A stretch of 64,000 nucleotides of DNA from Streptomyces sp. TP-A0356 (GTDB lineage Bacteria > Actinomycetota > Actinomycetes > Streptomycetales > Streptomycetaceae), in NCBI RefSeq assembly GCF_001417775.1, contig NZ_BBZJ01000028.1, positions 186,001-250,000 on the forward strand, in the 5' to 3' direction. The position numbers were made by a program, and so were the translations under genes. Numbering within the stretch: the stretch's first letter is position 1; each line of letters begins with the position of its first letter. Below, piece by piece: positions 26,116 through 34,821 of this stretch. The notes beneath the pieces were generated by a model. That model made no database searches. It had not been told where the DNA came from and worked only from the letters and a program-made list of their open reading frames with translations.

Positions 26116-26418
26116 CTCCTGCTCCTGACTCAGGGGCCGCGACCGGTGCGGCGATCTCCGGGACCCCGGGACCGGGCGAGGAGGGACGGGGCCTGCAACA
26201 GGTCTTCCTGGAGGCCGCGCGCGTGAGTTCCGCCGCCCGGGTGATCTCGTCCGGATGCGCCGTCGCATCTTCCGGCCCAGGGCTCGGAACAGGGCGTTTT
26301 ACCGAAGTGTCAACAGGCCTTGCCCAGTCTTTGAACGCCGCGACGTCCTCGTACGTACCTCCCGGCACTGGCCAAGCACCCATCCCCAACGACCAGTTGG
26401 TTTCCCCCGGAGGCTCCC
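26116..26418. other. Divergent intergenic region
   Basis: 303 bases between the GH16 gene and the first DUF4142 gene. Must hold both promoters; I see no palindrome or strong promoter pair, and no small gene. Confidence 0.3.
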
Positions 26419-27207
26419 TTGCGGCGCATCAACGGTACGGCCCTCCTCATCGCAGCCCTCGCCACCACCGTCGGCGCGCTCGCGTTCCCCGTCTGGTCAT
26501 ACGCCGACCGCTCAGGCACCGGACAGGCGAACGTCGCCGCCGGCACGGTGGCCACCAAATGGGGGCCGCTCACCGCGGCGGACCGCGATCTGATCGTCCG
26601 CGTACGGCTGGCCGGGCTGTGGGAGCTCCCGGCCGGACAGCAGGCGATCGAGCGGGCACCGACCCAGGCGATCAAGGAGGCCGGCGACCACCTCATCGTC
26701 GGCCACACCGACCTCGACAAGCGCGTACGCATCATCGCGGCCCAGCTCGGCGTCGAGCTGCCCAACCAGCCGAACGAGCAGCAACAGGGCTGGCTGCGGG
26801 AGTTGACCGCGGCGAGCGGACAGGAGTACCGGTACAAGTTCGCGAACCTGCTGCGCGCCGCGCACGGCAAGATCTTCCCGGCGATCGGCGCCGTCCGGAA
26901 CACCACGCGGAACACGCTGGTGCGGCAGCTCGCCTCGGACGCCAACCAGACCGTGCTCGACCACATCACGGTGCTGGAGAAGACCGGCAACGTCGACTTC
27001 GACGCCATCGCCAACGACGCGGTGGCCGGTACGACCGCCAGCCCGACCGGTCCCCCGCCCCCCGTCCCCGGCGCCGTCGCGCCCTCCGCGCCCGCCGCGG
27101 TGCCGAGCGGCACCCCCCGGATCAGCTCCAGCCCGTCGCCGGGCGATCCGGGCACGGTCAGCACCGGCCGACCGGATCCCGTCGACTCGGAGAACGTGCT
27201 GCGGTAG
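26419..27207 (+). CDS. DUF4142 protein, copy 1
   Basis: 262 residues from TTG 26419 with GGAGG upstream. An N-terminal signal or anchor (ALLIAALATTVGALAFPV) is followed by WSYADRSGTG and a helical DUF4142 domain (about 48-195) with GHTDLDKRVR and AHGKIFPAIGAVRNTTRN. The tail from 200 is Pro/Ser-rich. DUF4142 is a ferritin-like four-helix fold of unknown role, exported here. It is a paralogue of the gene at 28964. Confidence 0.82.
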   Translation: MRRINGTALLIAALATTVGALAFPVWSYADRSGTGQANVAAGTVATKWGPLTAADRDLIVRVRLAGLWELPAGQQAIERAPTQAIKEAGDHLIVGHTDLDKRVRIIAAQLGVELPNQPNEQQQGWLRELTAASGQEYRYKFANLLRAAHGKIFPAIGAVRNTTRNTLVRQLASDANQTVLDHITVLEKTGNVDFDAIANDAVAGTTASPTGPPPPVPGAVAPSAPAAVPSGTPRISSSPSPGDPGTVSTGRPDPVDSENVLR

Positions 27208-27248
27208 CGCGGCATTGCGGAGTCCGGAACCTCAAATGTTGCTCTGAA

Positions 27249-27280
27249 CGTCCCCGGGAAGGGGTTCGGCCCCGGGGACG
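27249..27280 (+). terminator. Hairpin after DUF4142 copy 1
   Basis: CGTCCCCGGG (27249-27258) pairs perfectly with CCCGGGGACG (27271-27280) around a 12-base GC-rich loop, 41 bases past the stop. Confidence 0.65.
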
Positions 27281-27366
27281 CGGGCCATGACTCCGTCACA
27301 CCGGCAGCGGAGGTCCGCCGCCGGGGGGCGGGCGGCGGTTCCGGGGCCGTGGTGAAGGAGGGGACG

Positions 27367-28695
27367 ATGAGGCGACTGGGTACGGGCATCGGATGGCGGC
27401 CGGAGATCGCCGACGCCGTGGAGCGCATGCCGGGCGTCGACTGGGTCGAGACCGTGGCCGAGAACGTGTGCCCCGGGCATCTCCCCGAGTCGCTGCTGCG
27501 CCTGCGCGAGCGCGGCGTCACCGTCGTCCCGCACGGCGTCTCGCTCGGCCTCGGTGGCGCGGACCGGCCCGACGAGGCACGGCTGACCGCCCTCGCGGAG
27601 CGTGCGCAGGCCCTGGGTTCGCCGCTGGTCACCGAGCACATCGCATTCGTACGGGCGGGCGGGCCGCTGACCGCCTCACCGCTGCTGGAGGCGGGCCATC
27701 TGCTGCCGGTTCCGCGCACCCGCGACGCGCTGGACGTGCTGTGCGAGAACATACGCATCGCACAGGACGCGCTGCCCGTGCCGCTCGCCGTGGAGAACAT
27801 CGCGGCACTGATCTCCTGGCCGGGCGAGGAGATGACCGAGGGGCAGTTCCTGTACGAGCTGGCCGACCGCACCGGCGTACGACTGCTGATCGATGTCGCG
27901 AACCTGCACACCAACCATGTCAACCGGGGCGAGGACCCGGCCAGGGCGCTGGACGAGCTGCCCGTCGAGGCCATCGCGTACGTCCATGTCGCGGGCGGCT
28001 TCGAGCGCGACGGCGTCTGGCACGACAGCCACGCCCACCCGGTGCCGCAGCCGGTCCTCGACATCCTGGCCGACCTCGCGTCCCGCACCACGCCCCCCGG
28101 CGTCCTGCTGGAGCGCGACGAGGACTTCCCCGAACCGGCCGAACTGGAACGGGAGCTGACGGCCGTCCGGGAGACGGTGGAGAAGGCGTCGGCGGGCTGC
28201 GGTGGCCGGCCCCCGGCCCCACCGCCGACGGAGCCGGGGCAGCCCGCGGTCGTGGCGGATGGCAGCGGTGGTGCGGGGGAAGCGGCTCGGCAGCGGGTCG
28301 CTCTGGCACAGGTCGCGCTGCTCTCCGCCCTCGTCGCCGGTACACCCGCGCCCGAGGGCTTCGACCGGGTACGGCTCGGGGTGCAGACGCGGGCCCTCGC
28401 CGCCAAGCGGGCCGGTGTCGTGGCCAAGGTCGCGCCCGACCTGCCGGAGATCCTCGGGGAGACGTATCGGCCCGCCTTCCTCGCCTACGCGCACGGTCGT
28501 CCGATGACCGGCGGCTACCGGCGCGACGCCCTCGACTTCGCCGAGCACCTGCTGCTCGCCGGGCGGCCCGAGGACGCCGAGACGCGGCGCCGCCTGCGCG
28601 ACTGGTGGCTGGAGCGGTCGGGGCCGACCCCGCAGTCCCGGCGCCCGGCGGCCCGGCTGGCCCGGGCCACGCGCCGGGTACTGCTGCGGCACTGA
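27367..28695 (+). CDS. DUF692 (MNIO) multinuclear iron enzyme with C-terminal partner-like domain
   Basis: 442 residues from ATG 27367 with GAAGGAGG. TIM-barrel MNIO domain (1-270) with candidate metal ligands His56, Glu90/His91, Glu143/Asn144, Asp176, Asn179, His181, His184, His207, Asp220, His222 and Glu249. MNIO enzymes such as MbnB and TglH use iron clusters to modify Cys or Asp residues of ribosomal peptides. Residues 300-442 (LGVQTRALAAKRAGVVAKVAP, then GETYRPAFLAYA) look like the partner protein that normally accompanies MNIOs, here fused; I recall this as the SCO6045-type C-terminal domain. No precursor peptide is obvious nearby. Confidence 0.85.
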   Translation: MRRLGTGIGWRPEIADAVERMPGVDWVETVAENVCPGHLPESLLRLRERGVTVVPHGVSLGLGGADRPDEARLTALAERAQALGSPLVTEHIAFVRAGGPLTASPLLEAGHLLPVPRTRDALDVLCENIRIAQDALPVPLAVENIAALISWPGEEMTEGQFLYELADRTGVRLLIDVANLHTNHVNRGEDPARALDELPVEAIAYVHVAGGFERDGVWHDSHAHPVPQPVLDILADLASRTTPPGVLLERDEDFPEPAELERELTAVRETVEKASAGCGGRPPAPPPTEPGQPAVVADGSGGAGEAARQRVALAQVALLSALVAGTPAPEGFDRVRLGVQTRALAAKRAGVVAKVAPDLPEILGETYRPAFLAYAHGRPMTGGYRRDALDFAEHLLLAGRPEDAETRRRLRDWWLERSGPTPQSRRPAARLARATRRVLLRH

Positions 28696-28963
28696 CCCGA
28701 GCGCCTCATACCACCCGCAGGCGGGCGCCGGGGCCATGTCCGCACAGTGTGCCGCGGTTAACACAGGGGTCACATCGCGCACACACGGCGAGCTGTTTGC
28801 CACACTTCACCGCGGAATGCCCTCCCCTGCACCCACGGCATTGATGCGCTATGCCCGCTTTCCAACTGTTTCCCCTCCTACGGCGGTTGGCGTCGACAGC
28901 GCAGTAATATGCCAACCCGCACCCGAAGCGCACTAGCGTGCGGTGCCGCAAGCAGGAGGCACC
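28696..28963. other. Intergenic region before DUF4142 copy 2
   Basis: Relatively AT-rich for this genome near 28790-28910, including TAATAT at 28905. Probably holds the promoter of the second DUF4142 gene; no convincing -35 at proper spacing. No precursor-peptide-like small frame with repeated Cys was found. Confidence 0.3.
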
Positions 28964-29725
28964 ATGCGATCCAGACCAGTCCGAGGCCGCGGAGTTCTCA
29001 GCGGCACCGGGCTCATCATCACCTTGCTCGCGGCGACCCTCGCCGCCCTGGTCTTCCCGGTCTGGTCCTACGCGGACCGCTCCGGCACCGGTCTGGACAC
29101 CCTGAACGCCCAGACGCTGTCGACGAGTTACGGCCCGCTCTCCGCACTGGACCGGGACTTCGTCACCAAGGTCAGGCTGGCCGGACTGTGGGAGCTGCCG
29201 GCCGGACAGCAGGCCGAGCAGAAGGGCACCACCCAGGCGGTGCGCACCGCGGGCGAGCACCTGGTCCTGGGTCACACCTTCCTGGACGCCCGTGTCCGTG
29301 ACGTGGCCGCGCGGCTCGGCCTCGCCCTGCCCGACCAGCCCAACGCCCAGCAGCGGCAGTGGCTCGCGACCCTGAACGCGGACCAGGGCGAGCAATACGA
29401 CCGCGACTTCGCCAACCTCCTGCGCCGCGCGCACGGCAAGGTCTTCGCCGTGGTGGCCCAGGTCCGCGCCACCACCCGCAACTCGCTCGTGCGCGGCCTC
29501 GCCGACGACGCCAACGCCACCGTCCTGGACCACATCAAGATCCTGGAGGCCACCGGCTACGTCGACTTCGACTGGCTGGCCCAGGACGCGGCCACCGCGA
29601 GCCCGCCCCCGCTCACCTACTCCCCGGCCCCGGCGGGCCCCACCGCCCACCCGGGTACCCCGGTCCCGGTGACCCCGTCGGCGACGTACACACTGCCGCC
29701 GGCGGCATCCAGCCCACCCCCGTAG
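28964..29725 (+). CDS. DUF4142 protein, copy 2
   Basis: 253 residues from ATG 28964 with AGGAGG. Same layout as copy 1: hydrophobic segment LIITLLAATLAALVFPVWSY, ADRSGTG, DUF4142 helices with RLAGLWELPAGQQAEQ and AHGKVFAVVAQVRATTRN, Pro-rich tail. Many motif blocks are identical to copy 1, pointing to a duplication around the MNIO gene. Confidence 0.82.
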   Translation: MRSRPVRGRGVLSGTGLIITLLAATLAALVFPVWSYADRSGTGLDTLNAQTLSTSYGPLSALDRDFVTKVRLAGLWELPAGQQAEQKGTTQAVRTAGEHLVLGHTFLDARVRDVAARLGLALPDQPNAQQRQWLATLNADQGEQYDRDFANLLRRAHGKVFAVVAQVRATTRNSLVRGLADDANATVLDHIKILEATGYVDFDWLAQDAATASPPPLTYSPAPAGPTAHPGTPVPVTPSATYTLPPAASSPPP

Positions 29726-29830
29726 TACCGCACGCGCCCACAGGACGCGACACCCGCCGTCGGTGCTTTACTTCTCCCGCCATCAAACGAAACATCCCTT
29801 TTGTCGCCACCGTGCACGAAGGGATTCGCC

Positions 29831-31465
29831 ATGCGAGCTGTCGCGCTCCACTCCGCCGCCGGGGCCCTGCTCCTGACGGGTCTCGTCGCCGTTCCGGCGG
29901 ACGGCGCCGCCGCACGGCCCGGCGACGCCGAGCTCCGCGGCACCGCCGTGGCCGCCCAGCGCGCCGCGGCCGCCGGGATCCACTTCGGCCGGTGCCCCGA
30001 GGAACACGACACGGGACGCGGCCTCCAGTGCGGGACGGTCAGCGTCCCCCTGGACTACGCGCACCCCGACGGCAAGCGGATCAGGCTGACCGTCAGCCGC
30101 AGCAGGGCGACCGGCGAGGGCAGGGCCGTACGGCAGGGCGCCCTGGTCTACAACCCCGGCGGGCCCGGTGCCTCCGGCACGGACTTCCCACGCGTCGGCC
30201 ACCTCCCGCAGTGGCGGCGGATCGCGGCGGCGTACGACCTCGTCGGCTACGACCCGCGTGGGGTGGGCCGCTCGGCGCCGCTGATCTGCCAGGACCCCCA
30301 ACGCGCCCTGAGGGGTCCGTCGCAGTCGCCCACGGAGCCCTCCCCTTCGTACAAGAGGGAGCGCATCGCCGAGGCGCGGGCGTACGCGCGCGGCTGCGCC
30401 CGGAACGCGGGCAGCGCCCTGCGGCACTACAACTCCCTCAACAACGCGCGCGACCTGGAGGTGCTGCGCGCCGCCCTCGGCGAGCGGAAGCTGACGTTCA
30501 TGGGGGCGTCGTACGGGACGTACTTCGGCGCGCTCTACGCGACGCTGTTCCCCTCGCACGTACGGCGGATGGTGTTCGACTCGGCGGTGAATCCCGCCTC
30601 GGAACGGATCTGGTACCGGAACAACCTGGACCAGTCGGCCGCCTTCGAGAACCGGTGGGCGGATTTCCGCGCGTGGACGGCCCGGCACGACGACGTCTAC
30701 GGGCTCGGCACCACCGCCGGCGCGGTGCTGCACAGCTATGAGAGGGCGCGGGCACGGCTCGCCGCCGAGCCCGCGGGCGACACGGTGGGGCCCGGGCAGC
30801 TCCAGCGCGCGTTCCTGCAGGCGGGGTACTACGACGACTACTGGCCGCAGCTGGCGCTCGCCCTGTCGGCGTATCTGAAGGGCGACCCGAAGCCGCTGGT
30901 GGAAGCGGCGGCGCCGCATCCCGAGCAGGCCGCCGAGGCGGAGAACGGCAACGCCGTCTACACCGCCGTGGAGTGCAACGACGCCCCCTGGCCGACGGAC
31001 TGGAAGGTGTGGGACCGCGACAACACGGCCCTGGCGCGGGTGGCGCCCTTCGAGACCTGGGACAACGTGTGGGCCAACCTGCCGTGCGCGTACTGGCCGG
31101 TCCCCCGGCAGCGGCCGCTCGACGTGCGCACGGCCCCGGGCGCGCTGCCGCCGACGCTGATCCTGGCGGCCCAGCGGGACGCGGCGACGCCGTACGAGGG
31201 CGCCCGGGAGCTGAACCGCCGACTGTCCGGCTCGGTGCTGGTGACCGAGCGGGACGCGGGCCGGCACGGCATCGGCGGCGGCCCCAACAGCTGTGTGAAC
31301 GGCTATCTCGACACATATCTACTGGACGGCAGGCTGCCGGAGCGGAGCGCGTCCTGCGCCCCGCATCCGCAACCCCGGCCGCACAGGCCGCACGCTCCGG
31401 CCGGGGCGACGGGCACCGGTGCGGCCGGGGACCCCGGCGCCGCGAAGGACCGGCAGGCGCCGTGA
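29831..31465 (+). CDS. Secreted tripeptidyl aminopeptidase (SlpD/Tap-like alpha/beta hydrolase)
   Basis: 544 residues from ATG 29831. Sec-type signal peptide (1-26). Alpha/beta-hydrolase with oxyanion region YNPGGPGASG (108-117), nucleophile elbow GASYGTYFG (Ser227), Asp450 (QRDAATPYEGA) and His479 (GRHGIGGG), plus the TAP-like C-terminal domain. Cleaves N-terminal peptides extracellularly; Streptomyces secretes several paralogues. The C-terminal 50 residues are Pro/His/Ala-rich. Convergent with hemQ, 13 bases apart. Confidence 0.9.
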   Translation: MRAVALHSAAGALLLTGLVAVPADGAAARPGDAELRGTAVAAQRAAAAGIHFGRCPEEHDTGRGLQCGTVSVPLDYAHPDGKRIRLTVSRSRATGEGRAVRQGALVYNPGGPGASGTDFPRVGHLPQWRRIAAAYDLVGYDPRGVGRSAPLICQDPQRALRGPSQSPTEPSPSYKRERIAEARAYARGCARNAGSALRHYNSLNNARDLEVLRAALGERKLTFMGASYGTYFGALYATLFPSHVRRMVFDSAVNPASERIWYRNNLDQSAAFENRWADFRAWTARHDDVYGLGTTAGAVLHSYERARARLAAEPAGDTVGPGQLQRAFLQAGYYDDYWPQLALALSAYLKGDPKPLVEAAAPHPEQAAEAENGNAVYTAVECNDAPWPTDWKVWDRDNTALARVAPFETWDNVWANLPCAYWPVPRQRPLDVRTAPGALPPTLILAAQRDAATPYEGARELNRRLSGSVLVTERDAGRHGIGGGPNSCVNGYLDTYLLDGRLPERSASCAPHPQPRPHRPHAPAGATGTGAAGDPGAAKDRQAP

Positions 31466-31478
31466 GCCGCCGGGCCGG

Positions 31479-32210
31479 TCAGGCGAGACCGGCGATGAGC
31501 TCCGCGACCGACTTGCGGCGTCCGGTGTAGAACGGAACCTCCTCGCGGACGTGCATCCGCGCCTCCGAGGCCCGCAGGTGGCGCATCAGGTCGACGATGC
31601 GGTACAGCTCGTCGGCCTCGAAGGCGAGGATCCACTCGTAGTCACCGAGGGAGAACGAGGCGACGGTGTTGGCCCGCACGTCCGGGAAGCCACGGGCCAT
31701 CTTGCCGTGGTCGGCGAGCATACGGCGGCGGTCCTCGTCCGGCAGCAGGTACCAGTCGTAGGAGCGCACGAAGGGGTAGACGCTCACGTAGTTCCGGGGC
31801 GTCTCGTCGGCGAGGAACGCCGGGATGTGCGAGCGGTTGAACTCGGCCGGGCGGTGCAGCGCCATGTTCGACCAGACCGGCTCCAGCGCGCGGCCCAGCC
31901 TGGTGCGGCGGAAGAGGTTGTACGCCTCCTGCAGCTGGTCGCTGGTCTCGGCGTGCCACCAGATCATGAGGTCGGCGTCGGCGCGCAGCCCGGAGACGTC
32001 GTACGTGCCGCGGACCGTCACGTCCTTGGCGGCGAGCTGGTCGAACAGCTCCTGGACCTCGTCGGCGTAACCGGCGCGGTCCTCGGGCAGCGCGTCCTTC
32101 AGCCTGAAGACGGACCACAGCGTGTAGCGGATGACCTCGTTGAGGTCCTTGGCCAGCTTGCCCTTGTTCGGGATCCTGCCGGACTCGGTGGTGGGGGCGT
32201 CGTCACTCAT
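31479..32210 (-). CDS. hemQ: Coproheme decarboxylase HemQ
   Basis: 243 residues from ATG 32210. Chlorite-dismutase-fold enzyme that decarboxylates coproheme to haem b in the actinobacterial coproporphyrin-dependent pathway. VSVYPFVRSYDWYLLP supplies the active Tyr145 and DHGKMARGF the axial His168. Chlorite-degrading Arg context is absent, fitting HemQ rather than true chlorite dismutase. Starts four bases after the hemG stop: one operon. Confidence 0.94.
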   Translation of the reverse strand: MSDDAPTTESGRIPNKGKLAKDLNEVIRYTLWSVFRLKDALPEDRAGYADEVQELFDQLAAKDVTVRGTYDVSGLRADADLMIWWHAETSDQLQEAYNLFRRTRLGRALEPVWSNMALHRPAEFNRSHIPAFLADETPRNYVSVYPFVRSYDWYLLPDEDRRRMLADHGKMARGFPDVRANTVASFSLGDYEWILAFEADELYRIVDLMRHLRASEARMHVREEVPFYTGRRKSVAELIAGLA

Positions 32211-32214
32211 GTGC

Positions 32215-33672
32215 CTATTCTCCCGCTCCGCCGTGCAGGCTCTGCACCGGGTGGGCGATGAGCTCCTGCACACCGCGCAGGTCACCGCCGAGCTGGTCGA
32301 CGGCGGCGTAGGCGCCGGCGATGCACGCCGGGATGCCGACGCCGTCGTACGCCGCACCGCACACGGCAAGACCCGGGACCTTGGCGACGTGCTCGCGGAT
32401 GCGGGCCACGCGGGCGTGGTGGCCGACCGGGTACTGGGGCAGGCCGTCGGTCCAGCGGGTGACGCGGGTCTCCACCGGCGCGGCGTCCAGGCCCGTCGCC
32501 TCGCGCAGGTCGTGCCGCGAGACGGCCACGAGGTCGGCGTCCTCCCGGTCCAGGACCTCCGTCTCGCCGTACCGCCCGAGGGACGTCCGCAGGACGGCCA
32601 CGTCCGGGTCCTGGTCGGCGATCCAGCCCCACTTCTGCGAGGCGAAGGTCGAGGCCTTGATCGTGCGCCCGTCGACCGGGGGCACGAGGAAGCCGCTGCC
32701 TTCGGGGAGGGCGATGTCGGCGCGCCGGAAGGCGAGGGTGACGAGGGCCATGGAGGCGTACTCGACGGTGCGCAGTTCGGCGGCGGCCCCGGGGGACGCG
32801 CCGCGCAGCAGGCGGGCGGCCTCCTGGGCGGGGGCCGCGACGACCACCGCGTCGGCCTCGACCACCTGGTCCTCGATCAGGACCTCCCATCCCCCGGGAG
32901 CGCGGCGCAGTCCGTTGACGGTGGTCCTCGGCAGGATCTCGCCGCCCCGCGCCCGCACCGACTCCGCGACGGCGAGCGGGAGTTGGCCGATGCCGCCCTC
33001 GATGCCCATGAACACCGGGCCCGACTGCGGCGCCGAGGCCGCCTTCGCCTGGATCTCGCGGACCGCCTCCGTCAGCGAGGCGTGCGCCCGGGCGGCCAGG
33101 AAGAGCTGCGGGACCGCCGAGCGCATCGAGATGCGGTACGCGTCGCCCGCGTACACCCCGCCGAGCAACGGCTCGACCAGACGGTCGACGACCTCGCGGC
33201 CGAGGCGCGCCGCCACGTACTCCCCCACCGCCACGTCGTCGCCGACCTGCGTGCGCGGCACGTCCGCGTCGCGCTCGATGCGGCGCAGGCCCTCGTCGGA
33301 CAGGACGCCGGACAGTGCGGACGCGGAGCCGGGGACGCCCATGACGTGCCCCTTGGGCATCGGACGCAGGGCGCCGCGCGTCCAGATCGAGGCGGTCGCC
33401 GTGGCCGGCGGCCGGAGCCGGTCCGCGAGGCCGACCTCACGGGCGAGCGCCACCGCCTCGGGCCGCCGCGCCAGCATCGACTCGGCGCCGAGGTCGACCC
33501 GTACGCCCGCGATCTCGCCGGGCAGCAGCTTGCCGCCGACCCGGTCCGACGCCTCCAGCACGGTCACGCGCGCTCCCCGGTCCAGCAGCCGGTGGGCGGC
33601 GGCCAGTCCCGCGATCCCGCCTCCGATGACCACGACATGCCCTGCCTCCGCGCGGGCCTCCCATGCGCTCAT
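32215..33672 (-). CDS. hemG: Coproporphyrinogen III oxidase (HemG/HemY/CgoX)
   Basis: 485 residues from ATG 33672. FAD enzyme oxidising coproporphyrinogen III to coproporphyrin III. Dinucleotide-binding VVVIGGGIAGLAAAHRL at 13, then LEASDRVGGKL, LGAESMLARRPEA and C-terminal GVGIPACIAGAYAAVDQL. Formerly named protoporphyrinogen oxidase. Upstream of and coupled to hemQ; hemE lies 4 kb away on the same strand. Confidence 0.94.
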   Translation of the reverse strand: MSAWEARAEAGHVVVIGGGIAGLAAAHRLLDRGARVTVLEASDRVGGKLLPGEIAGVRVDLGAESMLARRPEAVALAREVGLADRLRPPATATASIWTRGALRPMPKGHVMGVPGSASALSGVLSDEGLRRIERDADVPRTQVGDDVAVGEYVAARLGREVVDRLVEPLLGGVYAGDAYRISMRSAVPQLFLAARAHASLTEAVREIQAKAASAPQSGPVFMGIEGGIGQLPLAVAESVRARGGEILPRTTVNGLRRAPGGWEVLIEDQVVEADAVVVAAPAQEAARLLRGASPGAAAELRTVEYASMALVTLAFRRADIALPEGSGFLVPPVDGRTIKASTFASQKWGWIADQDPDVAVLRTSLGRYGETEVLDREDADLVAVSRHDLREATGLDAAPVETRVTRWTDGLPQYPVGHHARVARIREHVAKVPGLAVCGAAYDGVGIPACIAGAYAAVDQLGGDLRGVQELIAHPVQSLHGGAGE

Positions 33673-33831
33673 GTCCCCAGCCTCTCAGACCCCGCTGACG
33701 CTCCCGCGGGTGCCCGGTGTCCCGGCCGAGCCCGGGCCGTGACCTCATCGGAACCGGATCCGGCGAGCGTTGCGTACCGGTCCGGCGTCGAAGGAGCGTC
33801 CGTCACGACGACCCTCGGGGGGTACGACAGC

Positions 33832-34794
33832 ATGCGCATGGCACACTCCGCACGGCCGGTCCAGGTGCTGGCCGCCACACTGCTCACCGGCGCGCTCGCA
33901 CTCGCGGGCTGCAGCGCCGGCCACCGGAGCACCGCCGGTGACAGCGGTGCCAGGGCCGCCGCGCCCGCCCAGCGGCAGGGCGCCGCCGCCGGCGCCACGG
34001 GCGGCGCTGCCACGGGCCGCGCCGCCGCGCCCGCGCTGACCGCGAACGACATCATCCGTACGGCGTCCCTGACCGTGCAGGTCGAGGACGTACCCAAGGC
34101 GCTCGGCGAGGCGCGCACGACCGCCGAGAACGCGGGTGGGTTCGTCGGCGACGAGAGCACCAGCCGCGACAGCGAGGGCCATGAGCGCACCCGGCTCGTC
34201 CTGCGCGTGCCCGTGGAGAAGTACGACGAGGTGCTCGCCGCGCTGCAGGGCGCCGGGCGGCTCGTCGACCGCACCGCGAAGGCCGAGGACGTCACCGACC
34301 AGGTGGTCGACGTCGACAGCCGCATCGGGTCGCAGCGGGCCAGCGTGGCACGGGTGCGCGCCCTCATGGACAAGGCGGCCGATCTCAGTGACGTCGTCAC
34401 CCTGGAAGGGGAGTTGAGTTCGCGTGAGGCGGAGCTGGAGGCGTTGCTCGCCCGGCAGGCGTCCCTGAAGGACCGCGCCCGCCTGGCCACCATCACGCTG
34501 TCGCTGTCCCCGACACCGGTGCGGAAGGCGGCCGGGGAGGACCGGCCGGGATTCACGGACGCGCTGGCGGGCGGCTGGCACGTCTTCGTGACGCTGCTGC
34601 GGTGGCTCGCCCTGGCGTTGGGCGCGGCACTCCCCTTCGCGGTGCTCGCGGCGCTGCTGGTGCTGGTGTGGGTGCGGCTGGTGCGCACCCGGCTGCCGCG
34701 GGGTACGGCCGCGGTGCCGGCGCCGACCGCACCGGGCCCGCTCCCGGGGGCCCGCACGGCGCCCGAGCACGAGGCGCGGGGCGAGCGGGACTGA
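33832..34794 (+). CDS. DUF4349 lipoprotein
   Basis: 320 residues from ATG 33832 (ATG 33838 is an alternative). Signal peptide with lipobox LALAGC. DUF4349 region (about 70-270): IIRTASLTVQVEDVPKA, AENAGGFVGDES, LRVPVEKYDEVLAAL, and a central coiled coil (RVRALMDKAADLSDVVTLEGEL). One C-terminal TM helix (about 262-287) leaves a Pro-rich cytoplasmic tail. Role unknown; probably envelope. Confidence 0.88.
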   Translation: MRMAHSARPVQVLAATLLTGALALAGCSAGHRSTAGDSGARAAAPAQRQGAAAGATGGAATGRAAAPALTANDIIRTASLTVQVEDVPKALGEARTTAENAGGFVGDESTSRDSEGHERTRLVLRVPVEKYDEVLAALQGAGRLVDRTAKAEDVTDQVVDVDSRIGSQRASVARVRALMDKAADLSDVVTLEGELSSREAELEALLARQASLKDRARLATITLSLSPTPVRKAAGEDRPGFTDALAGGWHVFVTLLRWLALALGAALPFAVLAALLVLVWVRLVRTRLPRGTAAVPAPTAPGPLPGARTAPEHEARGERD

Positions 34795-34809
34795 AATGCC
34801 CGTCCCCCG

Positions 34810-34815
34810 TAGCGT
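34810..34815 (+). promoter_or_regulatory. Putative -10 of the oxidoreductase gene
   Basis: TAGCGT six bases before ATG 34822; no ribosome-binding site between them, so a leaderless mRNA is likely. Confidence 0.45.
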
Positions 34816-34821
34816 GTTCGT

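Noticed and set aside
28696..28963. RiPP precursor gene beside the MNIO enzyme
   Set aside because: Frames in this gap show no Cys- or Asn-rich core, no leader and no well-placed ribosome-binding site.
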